Part shown: positions 15,936 through 24,857 of the stretch, piece by piece
Layout of the letters: each line of letters starts with the position of its first letter
Numbering within the stretch: position 1 is the first letter of the stretch
DNA from: Staphylococcus equorum
GTDB lineage: Bacteria > Bacillota > Bacilli > Staphylococcales > Staphylococcaceae
Length of the DNA: 64,000 nt
Direction of reading: 5' to 3'
NCBI RefSeq assembly: GCF_001747895.1
Contig: NZ_LNNB01000012.1
Span: 1-64,000, forward strand
The notes under the pieces: model-generated
Told to the model about the DNA's origin: nothing
The model's input: the letters and a program-made list of their open reading frames with translations, nothing else
Databases searched by the model: none
Made by a program: the position numbers and the translations under genes

Positions 15936-16052
15936 GCCAACAAATTCTTTGCCTTTGTTGGCATTTATTTGTGCATTATTTCCACGGGCACAGCCTCAAC
16001 CTGTAATCTTCGGCTAGTGTTTTATTAACGAGTCAGGAGTCGCGGCCCAAAC
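15936..16052. repeat. Dispersed intergenic repeat, copy 1
   Basis: Shares an ordered set of blocks with 37183-37285 and 45442-45540: TTTGTTGG, TTTGTGCA, a CC.GGG.ACAG block, CTGT..(G)CTTCG.CTA and a distal G(A/C)CCAA. All three copies are intergenic, next to terminators of minus-strand genes. Confidence 0.6.
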
Positions 16053-16135
16053 CGTTGTCGTTATTTAAATGACCCTCATATAATCAACTTAAACAGTTAC
16101 GATATATGAGCTGTATATTTTGAAAGTATATGAAT

Positions 16136-16930
16136 TTAAGATGTAAACCATGATGTATCGACACCTGGACCAGTATAGTTTGCATCGACATTTTGGTCTA
16201 ATTCTGGTGATGCGTAACTATCAGTATATTGCCATAAAACGTGTTCACTAGCGGGTTGATCAGGATTGTAATTGGCAATCCAATAACCATCATATTCACC
16301 GACAGATTCTGAAGCATGTTCCTTCATGAAATTTTCATATGAATAGAATAATACTTTCTTGTTGCCAGCTAAACTTTTCATTTCATCATACCATGCAGAT
16401 GTACTTTCTTCTGTAGTACCCGAAGTGACTGTATCTTGTTCAAAGTCATTGATGTAAAAGCTAGCTTTAGGTGCACGGTTGTATAACGTTTGCGCTTCGT
16501 AGCGTGCATCTTCAGGATTTTCATACATACTATAAGAATATACGCCAAAGTCCAAATCGTGTTTGTCTAATAAAGCTGAATTGTGTTCTAATGATGCATC
16601 CACTTTTTCAGAACCATATTGAGCACGAATAATGATGAAGTCGTAATTAGCTTTAAGGTCTATAACTTCTTGTTCTGTTAAGTCACCTTGCCATTCTGAA
16701 ATATCTAGAACACGTTCGCCAGATTGTGTTGTGCTTGCTTCAGACTGTACCTCATTTGAACTTTGTTTGGATGATTTTTCAGGGTGTTTTTCAATGTATT
16801 GTTGATAGCCATACCCCATCGTTCCTTTTTGGTTTGATGTATCTCCAGCGGCGTGTGCTGCGTTCATTGCTAACGTTGATGCAAATAATACACTTGCAGT
16901 GACTAAACCTTTTTTGATTACTGAAACCAT
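16136..16930 (-). CDS. Secreted GH25 muramidase (lysozyme-type)
   Basis: This 264-residue protein has a signal peptide (basic N-terminus, hydrophobic stretch, cleavage near AHAA), a ~45-residue Ser/Gln-rich linker and a glycoside hydrolase family 25 domain. The domain starts at VLDISEWQGDL, whose Asp lines the active site. The FYINDFEQD segment holds the D-x-E pair including the catalytic acid. Family members cleave the MurNAc-GlcNAc bond of peptidoglycan. There is no LysM or SH3 wall-binding module. It is monocistronic, divergent from rpsF. A role in wall turnover or competition is inferred. Confidence 0.88.
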   Translation of the reverse strand: MVSVIKKGLVTASVLFASTLAMNAAHAAGDTSNQKGTMGYGYQQYIEKHPEKSSKQSSNEVQSEASTTQSGERVLDISEWQGDLTEQEVIDLKANYDFIIIRAQYGSEKVDASLEHNSALLDKHDLDFGVYSYSMYENPEDARYEAQTLYNRAPKASFYINDFEQDTVTSGTTEESTSAWYDEMKSLAGNKKVLFYSYENFMKEHASESVGEYDGYWIANYNPDQPASEHVLWQYTDSYASPELDQNVDANYTGPGVDTSWFTS

Positions 16931-17167
16931 AATATGCTCCTTTGTATGTAATTAATATTTTGAAAATGCTAGGTGCTAAATAAGGTTATAATTATAAAAA
17001 ACGAACTCAGATTGTATGCTATTAGAATTAAAAAGATTTAGCAACCATATATTTTATGGAATCAATTTTTTATTAAGATTAATTTTATTTAGAATTTAAA
17101 AAATGAAAGTCAGCATAAAGCGTTTTGCAAGAAACTTTTGAAAGGCATTTTATTGTGACTGTACAGC

Positions 17168-17185
17168 ATGTTTCATATGAAACAT
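17168..17185. promoter_or_regulatory. Perfect 18-bp palindrome, parS-like
   Basis: ATGTTTCATATGAAACAT is a perfect inverted repeat between the muramidase and rpsF. The inner 16 bases match the ParB/Spo0J parS site TGTTTCACGTGAAACA at 14 positions; only the central CG is replaced by TA. It could instead be an operator for one of the flanking genes. Confidence 0.35.
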
Positions 17186-17221
17186 TTTGATAAATTTTAG
17201 ATTATAGCAGTGTAATAACCA

Positions 17222-17250
17222 TTGTAAAATGTAATGCGCTGTGCTATAAT
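17222..17250 (+). promoter_or_regulatory. Sigma-A promoter of the rpsF operon
   Basis: TTGTAA (17222-17227), a 17-base spacer and an extended TGCTATAAT (-10 at 17245-17250). The ~75-base leader carries a GAGCCGCATAG segment; CCG-bearing leaders upstream of rpsF bind S6:S18 in many bacteria, so autoregulation is plausible but not proven here. Confidence 0.7.
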
Positions 17251-17334
17251 TCTTGATTGTGAGTAATGAAAATTATTCCTTGCTTATCACATATGATGAT
17301 GAGCCGCATAGACCACAAGGAGGTGCAATTATAA

Positions 17335-17640
17335 ATGAGAACATATGAAGTTATGTACATCGTTCGTCCGAACATTGAAGAAGATGCTAAAAAAGCTGTT
17401 GTTGAACGTTTCAACGGTATTTTATCTTCTAACGGATCAGAGGCTTTAGAAGTTAAAGATTGGGGTAAACGTCGTTTAGCTTATGAAATTAATGATTTCA
17501 GTGAAGGTTATTACAACTTAGTACGTATCCAAGCTGAAGACAATGAAGCTACTGATGAATTCCAACGTTTAGCTAAAATCAACGATGATATCATCCGTTA
17601 TATCGTAATTCGTGCAGACGAAGATAAGACTAAAAAATAA
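17335..17640 (+). CDS. rpsF: 30S ribosomal protein S6
   Basis: This 101-residue protein begins [13 protein letters not shown] and has the [17 protein letters not shown] core of S6, which pairs with S18 in the small-subunit platform. An AAGGAGG site precedes ATG. It is the first gene of the rpsF-ssb-rpsR operon. Length and sequence are normal. Confidence 0.98.
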   Translation: MRTYEVMYIVRPNIEEDAKKAVVERFNGILSSNGSEALEVKDWGKRRLAYEINDFSEGYYNLVRIQAEDNEATDEFQRLAKINDDIIRYIVIRADEDKTKK

Positions 17641-17659
17641 TAATTGGGGGTTCGTTTAA

Positions 17660-18199
17660 ATGATAAATAGAGTTGTTTTAGTCGGTCGTTTAACGAAAGA
17701 TCCAGAATATAGAACAACACCCTCAGGCGTGAGTGTTGCGACTTTTACTCTAGCAGTAAACCGTACGTTTACAAATGCGCAAGGGGAACGCGAAGCAGAT
17801 TTCATTAACTGTGTTGTTTTTAGAAAACAAGCAGATAATGTGAATAACTACTTATTCAAAGGTAGTTTAGCTGGCGTTGACGGTCGCATTCAATCACGTA
17901 GCTACGAAAACCAAGAAGGACGTCGTATTTTTGTAACTGAAGTGGTTTGTGATAGTGTTCAATTCCTTGAACCTAAAAATCAAAATCAACGTCATGCCCA
18001 AGAAGGAAATAACAATTTCCAAAACTTTGGCGGACAACAATCAGGTCAAAATACGTCATCTTATCAAAACAATAACCAAAACCAAAACAACAATAATAAT
18101 AATAACAACAATTCATCAAACAACAATAACCAATCGGATAATCCATTTGCAAATGCAAACGGACCAATTGATATTAGTGATGATGACTTACCATTCTAA
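17660..18199 (+). CDS. ssb: Single-stranded DNA-binding protein
   Basis: This 179-residue SSB has the OB fold in residues 1-~105 ([24 protein letters not shown]..., WxNCVVFRK-type core), a long Gln/Asn-rich disordered linker and the acidic tip DISDDDLPF that recruits repair and replication proteins. The Asn-rich linker lies on an AAC/AAT-repeat tract likely to vary in length between strains. Confidence 0.97.
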   Translation: MINRVVLVGRLTKDPEYRTTPSGVSVATFTLAVNRTFTNAQGEREADFINCVVFRKQADNVNNYLFKGSLAGVDGRIQSRSYENQEGRRIFVTEVVCDSVQFLEPKNQNQRHAQEGNNNFQNFGGQQSGQNTSSYQNNNQNQNNNNNNNNNSSNNNNQSDNPFANANGPIDISDDDLPF

Positions 18200-18250
18200 T
18201 TATATAGCGTATATAAATAAGAAAATATCATAAAAAGGGAGGCAGTTACC

Positions 18251-18493
18251 ATGGCAGGTGGACCAAGAAGAGGCGGACGTCGTCGTAAAAAAGTTTGTTA
18301 TTTCACAGCAAACGGAATTACACACATCGACTATAAAGACACAGACTTATTAAAACGTTTTATCTCAGAACGCGGTAAAATTTTACCACGTCGTGTAACA
18401 GGTACTTCAGCTAAATATCAACGTATGTTGACATTAGCTATTAAACGTTCTCGTCATATGGCATTATTACCATATGTTAAAGAAGAACAATAA
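18251..18493 (+). CDS. rpsR: 30S ribosomal protein S18
   Basis: This 80-residue protein has the S18 core [41 protein letters not shown] precedes ATG. The 3' end of rpsR is an established integration target for some staphylococcal pathogenicity islands (SaPI4/SaPI1028 type). Here an AT-rich accessory gene follows, but no integrase is present. Confidence 0.98.
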   Translation: MAGGPRRGGRRRKKVCYFTANGITHIDYKDTDLLKRFISERGKILPRRVTGTSAKYQRMLTLAIKRSRHMALLPYVKEEQ

Positions 18494-18509
18494 TAGATAT
18501 TGTATCTGA

Positions 18510-18545
18510 AAACCCCGTAAGCTTAGGCTTACGGGGTTATTTTTG
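18510..18545 (+). terminator. Terminator of the rpsF-ssb-rpsR operon
   Basis: Perfect 12-bp stem AACCCCGTAAGC / GCTTACGGGGTT, then ATTTTTG. Confidence 0.9.
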
Positions 18546-18572
18546 TGGTTTTATATTGAATTTTAAGTAATT

Positions 18573-19634
18573 CTATAAGAATTTTTCAACAACTTTTACA
18601 ATGGATTCTTTGTACTTTAGAATATCTAAAGGTTTATCAAATTTTATAATTGTTTTATCATCATCATTTAAAACAAATTCTGATTTAGTGTTAGTTATAT
18701 AAATTCTCATAATCCATTTTCTTATATTATTATCTAACAGTATATTGAAGTAACTTCTATTATCTCTAAAAAAAATACGCTCAGCGTCTGTAATTTCTGA
18801 AGCAATTACTTTAGTCATTGAATATGATTCGAGCTCTTCTTGTGTTGTTATAATATCATCTTTTTTAATAGGTTTGATTTCTTCTTCTTCGTTTTCTTCA
18901 ATTGTAATTTTATTAGAAGAACTAGAATTTAATGCTGCATTTAAGCGATCAGTTACTTTTTCATTGATAAATATATTCAAAGTATTTTTTACAGTTGGAG
19001 TAAACTTATCAATAATTGTTTTTGTTTTAACACCTTCATACACTTCAGTTAATAAATATTTAACAAAATCCTCTTTAGGTTCTTCTAATTGTTTTTCGAA
19101 AAATGATTTAATTAAATTCATATATTTAAGCTCATAAGCAGAACTTGAGATATTATCAATATCAAAATTTTCCTTCTTAAATTTAAATAGTTCTTTAATA
19201 CTATTTTCTTTCAATTTTTCAATATTTACTACTAAAAAAGGCTTGGTATCCATTTTATTTGGGATTTCTAAATCAGTGTAAAACCTATATTCAATCCCAT
19301 TTGTTAAAATTCCGAATTTAGAAGTACTAGTACCGAAATATCTGAATAACTGCGAATCATGGTTATTCAATTTTTCATTAATAGATTTGCATTCTATTAA
19401 TATAGAGGGAGAGTCATCAGTTATAATTGCATAATCAACTTTTTCGCCTTTTTTAATACCGACATCAGCTATAAATTCAGGTGTGAATTCCATTGGATTA
19501 AAAACATCATAACCTAGTAACTGAAAAAAGGGTAAAATTAAAGCGTTCTTAGTAGCTTCTTCAGTTTTAATATTATCTTTTAAATTAGAAACTCTTTTTT
19601 GAAGATCTTCTATCTTTTGAGTGAACTCTTTCAT
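18573..19634 (-). CDS. Orphan type I restriction enzyme R N-terminal-like endonuclease protein
   Basis: This 353-residue protein starts with a coiled coil (residues 1-30), then a domain like the N-terminal nuclease of HsdR (COG4748 type). It has E25/E26 before ALILPFFQLLGYDVFNP and the PD-(D/E)xK core D67 ... E81-C-K83. The C-terminal half is acidic and unassigned. No hsdM, hsdS or helicase domain is nearby, so classical restriction is not possible from this locus. Solitary proteins of this kind are common in prophages and islands; function is unproven, with nucleic-acid defence possible. The gene is more AT-rich than its neighbours and sits just behind rpsR, a SaPI target, which suggests horizontal acquisition. 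Confidence 0.75.
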   Translation of the reverse strand: MKEFTQKIEDLQKRVSNLKDNIKTEEATKNALILPFFQLLGYDVFNPMEFTPEFIADVGIKKGEKVDYAIITDDSPSILIECKSINEKLNNHDSQLFRYFGTSTSKFGILTNGIEYRFYTDLEIPNKMDTKPFLVVNIEKLKENSIKELFKFKKENFDIDNISSSAYELKYMNLIKSFFEKQLEEPKEDFVKYLLTEVYEGVKTKTIIDKFTPTVKNTLNIFINEKVTDRLNAALNSSSSNKITIEENEEEEIKPIKKDDIITTQEELESYSMTKVIASEITDAERIFFRDNRSYFNILLDNNIRKWIMRIYITNTKSEFVLNDDDKTIIKFDKPLDILKYKESIVKVVEKFL

Positions 19635-20066
19635 TTAACCATCTCCTAAAAAATTGTGAGCTACCTAAATATAGGTTTGTAAACTCCTTATTTTATACAA
19701 TAGAACAAAAATACACTTGATAGAAATATGATACTTATAAGTTAATTATACACTCAAATCAATTTTATAGGAATGATTATTAATTAACTTTATATGTTGC
19801 TTGTATTCTAAAATAGAAATAATTGTTTTGAGAAGGTAAAAGAAAAGGCATACTTTATAAAAATATTATTACATATGCTAGATGAACGATTGATATTTGT
19901 TTCTAATCGTCGAAAAAGGGGTAATTGAATAAAAAGAATATAAATTAATCTTTGTTTTTTGTAACTGTGAAATATAAATCGTAACATATCTAATCGGGAA
20001 GGCTTTGTACATGAAAAGCCTAAATAAAAGAAGATTTAAAGCAACAAACTTAATTATTTCAAGTTT
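19635..20066. other. Intergenic, AT-rich, behind the orphan nuclease
   Basis: No supportable ORF. A small hairpin AAGGCTTT / AAAAGCCT lies at 19999-20021. The rest looks like spacer or eroded island DNA; no direct repeat of the rpsR end was recognised. Confidence 0.4.
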
Positions 20067-20078
20067 GGAGTGATGATA

Positions 20079-20267
20079 ATGGAAGTATTAGCGTTGGTAT
20101 TTCATTTATTGTGTTTAGTCATTGTATTAATTACAGGATTTTTCGCATTAAAAGAATTTAGAAAACCTATGAATGAACGTAACCAAAAACGAATTGATTC
20201 ACTTTTAGTATTGGTACTTGTAGTCGCATTGGTTGCTATTTTATCTAGTGTGGTTATGGATATTTGA
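20079..20267 (+). CDS. Small two-TM membrane protein
   Basis: This 62-residue protein has two hydrophobic helices (MEVLALVFHLLCLVIVLITG and a later SLLVLVLVVALVAILSSVV) joined by a basic loop with KEFRKPMNERNQKR. I place the start at 20079, eight bases after GGAG, over GTG or ATG at 20070/20073. It is monocistronic with its own terminator. The family was not recognised. Confidence 0.65.
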   Translation: MEVLALVFHLLCLVIVLITGFFALKEFRKPMNERNQKRIDSLLVLVLVVALVAILSSVVMDI

Positions 20268-20271
20268 ATAT

Positions 20272-20303
20272 GAGCTACTGCCTTTTGAGGTAGTAGCTTT
20301 TTT
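20272..20303 (+). terminator. Terminator after the small membrane protein
   Basis: Stem AGCTACTGCC / GGTAGTAGCT followed by TTTTT. Confidence 0.8.
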
Positions 20304-20484
20304 GTGCAAAAATCAAAATAATGATTATGCTTATATAAAAATATTTAAAATAATAGCATAAAATAAAACTATGTTTTGTAAATAATCTTATAATATTATA
20401 AGATGAGACAATAAGGTGTTGTGCAAGGAATGGATGTTTATATAGTGTCGTGTTTTTAAAAATTTGAAATGGGAGATGTTTTTT

Positions 20485-21786
20485 ATGAAGTACAGGATTA
20501 GTTTGTCATTAGTATTAGCAACGAGTTTATTGTTAAGTAGTACAGTTGCAACCGCACAAGAAGATAATGCTAATAAGAATACAGAAGAAACTAAAAATGA
20601 AAATACAAGTAAGGCAATAGATTTTGAAAAAGCACAAAAAATGAGTCCACAGGCTTTGAAAGATCAGTTAACACCAGGGGATTTGAAGCTACATGATAAA
20701 GTTGCAGAACATAATTCAGTAGAAATGAGTACATTTGCAAATAGAGCGTACCAAGACGTTAATACATACATAGACAATAACAACATACAACCTGCAGAAA
20801 TAGTGCAAGATTCTCGTATGAATAATTTACCAAAATATAATTATAAATCAGGGAAATTCATCGGTGTCGTTATTCACGAAACTGCAAACCCTAATAGTAC
20901 AATCGATGGTGAAGTAAATTACATGTATAATAACTACAATAATGCCTTTGTTCACGCATACGCAGGTAGTGACAAAATTATACAAACGGCACCAAGCGAC
21001 TATTTAGCATGGGGCGCCGGAGCGAATGCTAACCCATATTTTTATCAAATAGAATTAACAAGATCTAACACGTTTGATGGTTTTGCTAAATCTGTGAACA
21101 ACCAAGCTTATTTAACTGCTAAAATGCTAAAACAAAACGGACTACAACCTTCACTTGCAGATAACAATCAAGGAACTGGAACAATTATTAGTCATAATGC
21201 AGTTAGTCAATATTGGGGTGGGACAAACCATACTGATCCTGTAGGTTATTTTAACCAATGGGGCTATAACATGAATCAATTTTATAGTTTAGTTCAGAAA
21301 CACTATAAAGAATTAGGTGGCGAAGATGACGATGCCATTACAGGTTCTACTTATAAAGTAGTTAAAGGCGATACATTGTATAGTATATCTAAGAGAAGTG
21401 GCGTAACAATTGATAATATTAAAAAATGGAATGACTTAAACGATAATACATTATCCATCGGTCAAACATTGAAATTGACGGACCCTGATAGTAACGATGA
21501 CAGTATTTCAGGTGATACACATAAAGTAGTCGAAGGTGACACTCTATATAATATTTCTAAAAGAAGCAAAGTGAGTATTGAAGATCTCAAAAAATGGAAT
21601 AATCTTGAAACGAATAATATCAGTAAAGGGCAAACACTCTACTTAGTTAAAACATATACTGTTGAAAAAGGTGATACATTGTATAGTATCGCTAAGAAAC
21701 AAGATACAACAGTAAGTAAAATCAAATCTGATAATAATCTAGACTCAAATAGCATTAAAACAGGACAAATTTTAAAAATAAAATAG
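20485..21786 (+). CDS. N-acetylmuramoyl-L-alanine amidase with three C-terminal LysM repeats
   Basis: This 433-residue secreted protein has a signal peptide ending near VATAQ. Residues ~110-265 form an amidase_2 (PGRP-like) domain with zinc-site histidines in VVIHE and SHNAVSQYWGGTNHTDP. Three LysM modules follow (VVKGDTLYSISKRSG, VVEGDTLYNISKRSK, VEKGDTLYSIAKKQD), which bind peptidoglycan glycans. It should cleave the MurNAc-L-Ala bond outside the cell. I chose ATG 20485, with GGGAG seven bases upstream, over the TTG at 20464. LysM-amidase autolysins are usual in staphylococci, but the order here (catalytic first) is the reverse of Sle1. Confidence 0.9.
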   Translation: MKYRISLSLVLATSLLLSSTVATAQEDNANKNTEETKNENTSKAIDFEKAQKMSPQALKDQLTPGDLKLHDKVAEHNSVEMSTFANRAYQDVNTYIDNNNIQPAEIVQDSRMNNLPKYNYKSGKFIGVVIHETANPNSTIDGEVNYMYNNYNNAFVHAYAGSDKIIQTAPSDYLAWGAGANANPYFYQIELTRSNTFDGFAKSVNNQAYLTAKMLKQNGLQPSLADNNQGTGTIISHNAVSQYWGGTNHTDPVGYFNQWGYNMNQFYSLVQKHYKELGGEDDDAITGSTYKVVKGDTLYSISKRSGVTIDNIKKWNDLNDNTLSIGQTLKLTDPDSNDDSISGDTHKVVEGDTLYNISKRSKVSIEDLKKWNNLETNNISKGQTLYLVKTYTVEKGDTLYSIAKKQDTTVSKIKSDNNLDSNSIKTGQILKIK

Positions 21787-21820
21787 GCATGTAACGTTCA
21801 TGCGAACATATACATTTAAA

Positions 21821-21860
21821 TAAAACGCTCTATAGTAACAAATACTATAGAGCGTTTTTA
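21821..21860. terminator. Bidirectional terminator between the amidase and a convergent gene
   Basis: Stem AAAACGCTCTATAGTA / TACTATAGAGCGTTTT with T-run. Confidence 0.85.
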
Positions 21861-21861
21861 T

Positions 21862-22467
21862 TTATTTTTCATTAATTATGCCATCTTTATCTCTATCTTT
21901 TGATGGGTCATAACCCGGCATATCAGATGTTATTTCTCCAGGCTTAGCTACATCGATGTCTGAAGAACTAGAGTTGTTGTTACTTTCAGTTACCTCGGTT
22001 GAAGGTGACGTGGTATTTGATTTTGAATTAGTTTCATCATTTTGAGAGGCACTGTTTATTTCATTACTTTGACCACTATTGTTAGATGACTGGTTTTGGT
22101 CTGTATTATAATTAGAGTTATCAGTGTTTGTAGATTCATCTTGATTATATTCTGAAGTTGTATCTTCTGTATCGTTTGTTTCTTCATAAGTAGTTTGTTC
22201 TTGATTAGAATTGTTTTGATTTGAAGTATCATCAGTTTCATTTGAAGTGTTCACGTCATTGTTTTTAGGTTTTTTATCTTTCTCAGTATCATTATTCTTA
22301 GACTTTTCATTCTTTGTAGAACTTTTTGGTTCGTCATTTTTCTTGTTTTCGTTATTATCATTTGAATCAAATAGTGCACTACATCCACTAATGAGTAGTA
22401 TCAATAGAATGATGAGTCCTAAGCACCCTAGGCAACCAAAACAACCGTTTTTCTTTTTCTTTTCCAT
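21862..22467 (-). CDS. Low-complexity surface protein with Cys-rich N-terminus and Ca-binding-like tail
   Basis: This 201-residue protein begins MEKKKKNGCFGCLGCLGLII, then a hydrophobic helix ending LLISGCS. That can be read as a lipobox or a membrane anchor. Residues 35-175 are a disordered Asn/Ser/Thr/Glu/Asp/Lys-rich stretch. The end, PSKDRDKDGIINEK, has the D-x-D-x-D-G-x-I pattern of EF-hand/thrombospondin-3 calcium loops. The product is probably tethered to the membrane and exposed in the wall. A GAGGAG site precedes ATG. The family was not recognised; similar low-complexity lipoproteins occur in staphylococci. Confidence 0.7.
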   Translation of the reverse strand: MEKKKKNGCFGCLGCLGLIILLILLISGCSALFDSNDNNENKKNDEPKSSTKNEKSKNNDTEKDKKPKNNDVNTSNETDDTSNQNNSNQEQTTYEETNDTEDTTSEYNQDESTNTDNSNYNTDQNQSSNNSGQSNEINSASQNDETNSKSNTTSPSTEVTESNNNSSSSDIDVAKPGEITSDMPGYDPSKDRDKDGIINEK

Positions 22468-22780
22468 TACAGTCTCCTCTAATTTAAAGTTTGCAATACT
22501 TATTAAAAATATTTTCGTTAATTTATATTTTTATAGCTACTAACATCATATATAATTAATTAACTCTATTGTACTACACCTTTATTGTTTGAGTAACCTC
22601 TTTTTTGATTTAAAGTACAACTATCTAAATGTTGTAGACTGCAGAAATGCTAAAATGACAGTTATATGAGGTTCTATGTATACAAAGTGTGCCTATAGTT
22701 ATTATAAAGAATAATCTCTTAGTTACTCTTTGTTTTAGAAGCAGTCAAATGTTTTTAATAATTAAAGAAGGAGTGGTCAC
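22468..22780. other. Intergenic between divergent small genes
   Basis: AT-rich. It holds the promoters of the two divergent genes, but no structured element or ORF was seen. Confidence 0.4.
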
Positions 22781-23020
22781 ATGATAGCTAAAAATATTAA
22801 GTATCCTTATGTTAAATTATTGTTTGATGTAGTTGGTATATTATCTTTTATTACCTTGGTATTTGTATTTGGGATTAATTTTTACATAGAAAGTGATCCT
22901 AACGGAAATTTTAATGCGGGAATCACAATAAGCGGGAGCAACGCTATCGTATGTGGTATCTTATTTTGGGTGACAATTATCAGTGCTTTAGCATCCTTTC
23001 TTTTGAAAAAAATAAAATAA
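22781..23020 (+). CDS. Small two-TM membrane protein
   Basis: This 79-residue protein has hydrophobic helices at residues ~12-32 and ~50-74 and a short glycine/asparagine-rich outside loop (ESDPNGNFNAGITISGSN). AGAAGGAG precedes ATG. It is monocistronic with its own terminator. No family was recognised. Confidence 0.65.
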   Translation: MIAKNIKYPYVKLLFDVVGILSFITLVFVFGINFYIESDPNGNFNAGITISGSNAIVCGILFWVTIISALASFLLKKIK

Positions 23021-23039
23021 TGAAAAACTTAAATTTTTA

Positions 23040-23074
23040 AACGCCTTACTATCATAGATAGTAAGGCGTTTTTT
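23040..23074 (+). terminator. Terminator after the 79-aa membrane protein
   Basis: Stem AACGCCTTACTATC / GATAGTAAGGCGTT followed by TTTTT. Confidence 0.85.
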
Positions 23075-23179
23075 ATAATACTTTTATTCTTTAAAGTTAG
23101 ATAAATAGCGAGATAATATTATCTTCATACTCCGATTAAACTCATTTTCCTATAGTAAAGGAAAAAATGTCCATTAATG

Positions 23180-23193
23180 TGTAAGCGCATACA
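23180..23193 (+). promoter_or_regulatory. CcpA cre site upstream of the PTS operon
   Basis: TGTAAGCGCATACA fits the catabolite-responsive element pattern (TGWAARCGYTWWCW with one mismatch). It lies about 40 bases before the first PTS gene, where it would repress a beta-glucoside operon when preferred sugars are present. Confidence 0.65.
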
Positions 23194-23231
23194 TAGTATA
23201 GTTTGATAAACAAACAGAAGGGATGATTTAT

Positions 23232-23546
23232 ATGAAGAATATTTTATTATCATGTTCCGCAGGGATGTCTACAAGTTTATTAGTTACCAAGATGAAAGAG
23301 GCAGCAGAAAGTGCTGATATTGAAGTTAACATTGAAGCAGTATCAAGTGATAATGCTTTTTCAAAATTAGATAACTATGACGTGTTATTAATTGGTCCGC
23401 AAATGAGATTCATGAAGCGAAAATTTGAAAAATACGCTAAAGAAAACGATATCGAAATTCCTATTGATATTATTGATACTGTTGCATATGGGCGTATTGA
23501 TGGTGATGGCGTATTAAAGCAATCACTAAATTTAATAGGAAAGTAG
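23232..23546 (+). CDS. PTS IIB component, lactose/cellobiose family
   Basis: This 104-residue EIIB has the phosphorylated cysteine at position 8 in LLSCSAGMSTSLLV. It passes phosphate from EIIA to the sugar being carried by EIIC. I chose ATG 23232 over 23223 because the latter abuts the AAGGG ribosome site. It is the first gene of IIB-IIC-IIA-GH1-regulator, a standard beta-glucoside (cellobiose/lichenan) layout. Confidence 0.92.
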   Translation: MKNILLSCSAGMSTSLLVTKMKEAAESADIEVNIEAVSSDNAFSKLDNYDVLLIGPQMRFMKRKFEKYAKENDIEIPIDIIDTVAYGRIDGDGVLKQSLNLIGK

Positions 23547-23555
23547 TGAAACCAT

Positions 23556-24851
23556 ATGGAAAATAAATTTATGGAAAAACTGGAAGATATATTATTGCCA
23601 ATTGCAGATAACTTGAATAACAATAAGTATCTTTCGAGTTTAAGAGATGGATTTATGGTTGCTTTACCTTTAATTATTTTTGGTTCGATTTTTATTGTAA
23701 TAGCCAATTTTCCATTTTTAGACAAAATATTATCTGAATCACAATTTTCGGCTTGGCAAGCTATGGTTGGACCAGCTTCAGAGTCCACGCTCTCGATAAT
23801 GGGGCTATATGTAATTATAGGTATTGGTTATAAGCTGACAGAGAAAAATGGATTTGAAGGTATTTATGGTGCTGTAACAGCATTAAGTAGTGTTTTGATT
23901 TTAACACCTCAAGTTTTTGAAAAAACGGAAGGCGTCATACCGGTTGAGATTTTAGGAGCAAAAGGTATGTTCTTAGGTATTTTTGTATCTATTATTTCGT
24001 GTGAAATTTACAGTTATCTATGTCGGAAAGAGATAACAATTAAAATGCCTAATGGTGTACCAACTCAAGTGGCAAAATCATTTAGTGCTTTAATTCCTAT
24101 TTCGGTAACACTTTCGGTGATATTAATTGTTAGAATATTAATTTCTTTTACGCCTTTCGATACATTACAAAACTTTATTTATACGATCTTGCAACAACCA
24201 TTAACAGAATTAGGTAGTGGATTGACGGCTACAATTATTGCAGTACTTCTAATACAAATATTTTGGTTTTTCGGATTACATGGCCAAATTATTGTAAATA
24301 CAGTATTTGACCCAATTTGGTATTCTTTGAATAACGAAAATTTAGAGGCATTTAAAGCAAATCAAGAGTTGCCTAATATTATTACCAAACAATTTATAGA
24401 TACGTTCTTAGTAGGCATGGGCGGTACTGGTGGCACAATGGTAGTCATTATATTGATATTTATTGTTTCCAGAAGTCAGCAAAACAAAGAAATTGGAAAG
24501 TTAGGCGCCCCAGCTTCTATTTTCAATGTAAACGAACCGATATTATTTGGATTACCAGTAATAATGAATCCAATTATACTTGTACCATGGATTATTGCTC
24601 CAGTAGTAGTAACGATAATAACTTATTTTTCTATGGGATTAGGATTGGTACCTAAGCCTTCTGGGGTCATTGTTCCTTGGACAACTCCTATTTTTATAAG
24701 TGGATATTTAGCTACAGGAAATGCTTGGCAAGGTGCAGTATTACAGCTATTTAATTTAATTGTTACGTTCTTAATTTGGTTACCATTCTTCAAAGTATTG
24801 GACAATGGCTATTTTAGAAAAGAACAAGAAAAATCAAAGGGTGAGGAGTAA
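23556..24851 (+). CDS. PTS IIC permease, lactose/cellobiose (CelB/LicC) family
   Basis: This 431-residue integral membrane protein has about ten transmembrane helices. The family signatures FFGLHGQIIVNTVFDPIWYSLN and GAPASIFNVNEPILFGLPVIMNPI mark the substrate site. It transports beta-glucosides with phosphorylation. It lies nine bases after IIB and is complete. Confidence 0.94.
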   Translation: MENKFMEKLEDILLPIADNLNNNKYLSSLRDGFMVALPLIIFGSIFIVIANFPFLDKILSESQFSAWQAMVGPASESTLSIMGLYVIIGIGYKLTEKNGFEGIYGAVTALSSVLILTPQVFEKTEGVIPVEILGAKGMFLGIFVSIISCEIYSYLCRKEITIKMPNGVPTQVAKSFSALIPISVTLSVILIVRILISFTPFDTLQNFIYTILQQPLTELGSGLTATIIAVLLIQIFWFFGLHGQIIVNTVFDPIWYSLNNENLEAFKANQELPNIITKQFIDTFLVGMGGTGGTMVVIILIFIVSRSQQNKEIGKLGAPASIFNVNEPILFGLPVIMNPIILVPWIIAPVVVTIITYFSMGLGLVPKPSGVIVPWTTPIFISGYLATGNAWQGAVLQLFNLIVTFLIWLPFFKVLDNGYFRKEQEKSKGEE

Positions 24852-24857
24852 TATATC

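Noticed and set aside
18063..18135. AAC/AAT tandem tract considered as a repeat or CRISPR-like array
   Set aside because: It is the codon repeat of the SSB Asn/Gln linker, without spacers.
17949..18233. 94-codon ORF overlapping ssb in another frame
   Set aside because: Lys/Thr/Ile-rich translation of the Asn/Gln repeat tract; explained by ssb.
20464..20484. Upstream TTG start for the LysM amidase
   Set aside because: It would include the ribosome site and disrupt the signal peptide; ATG 20485 is better.
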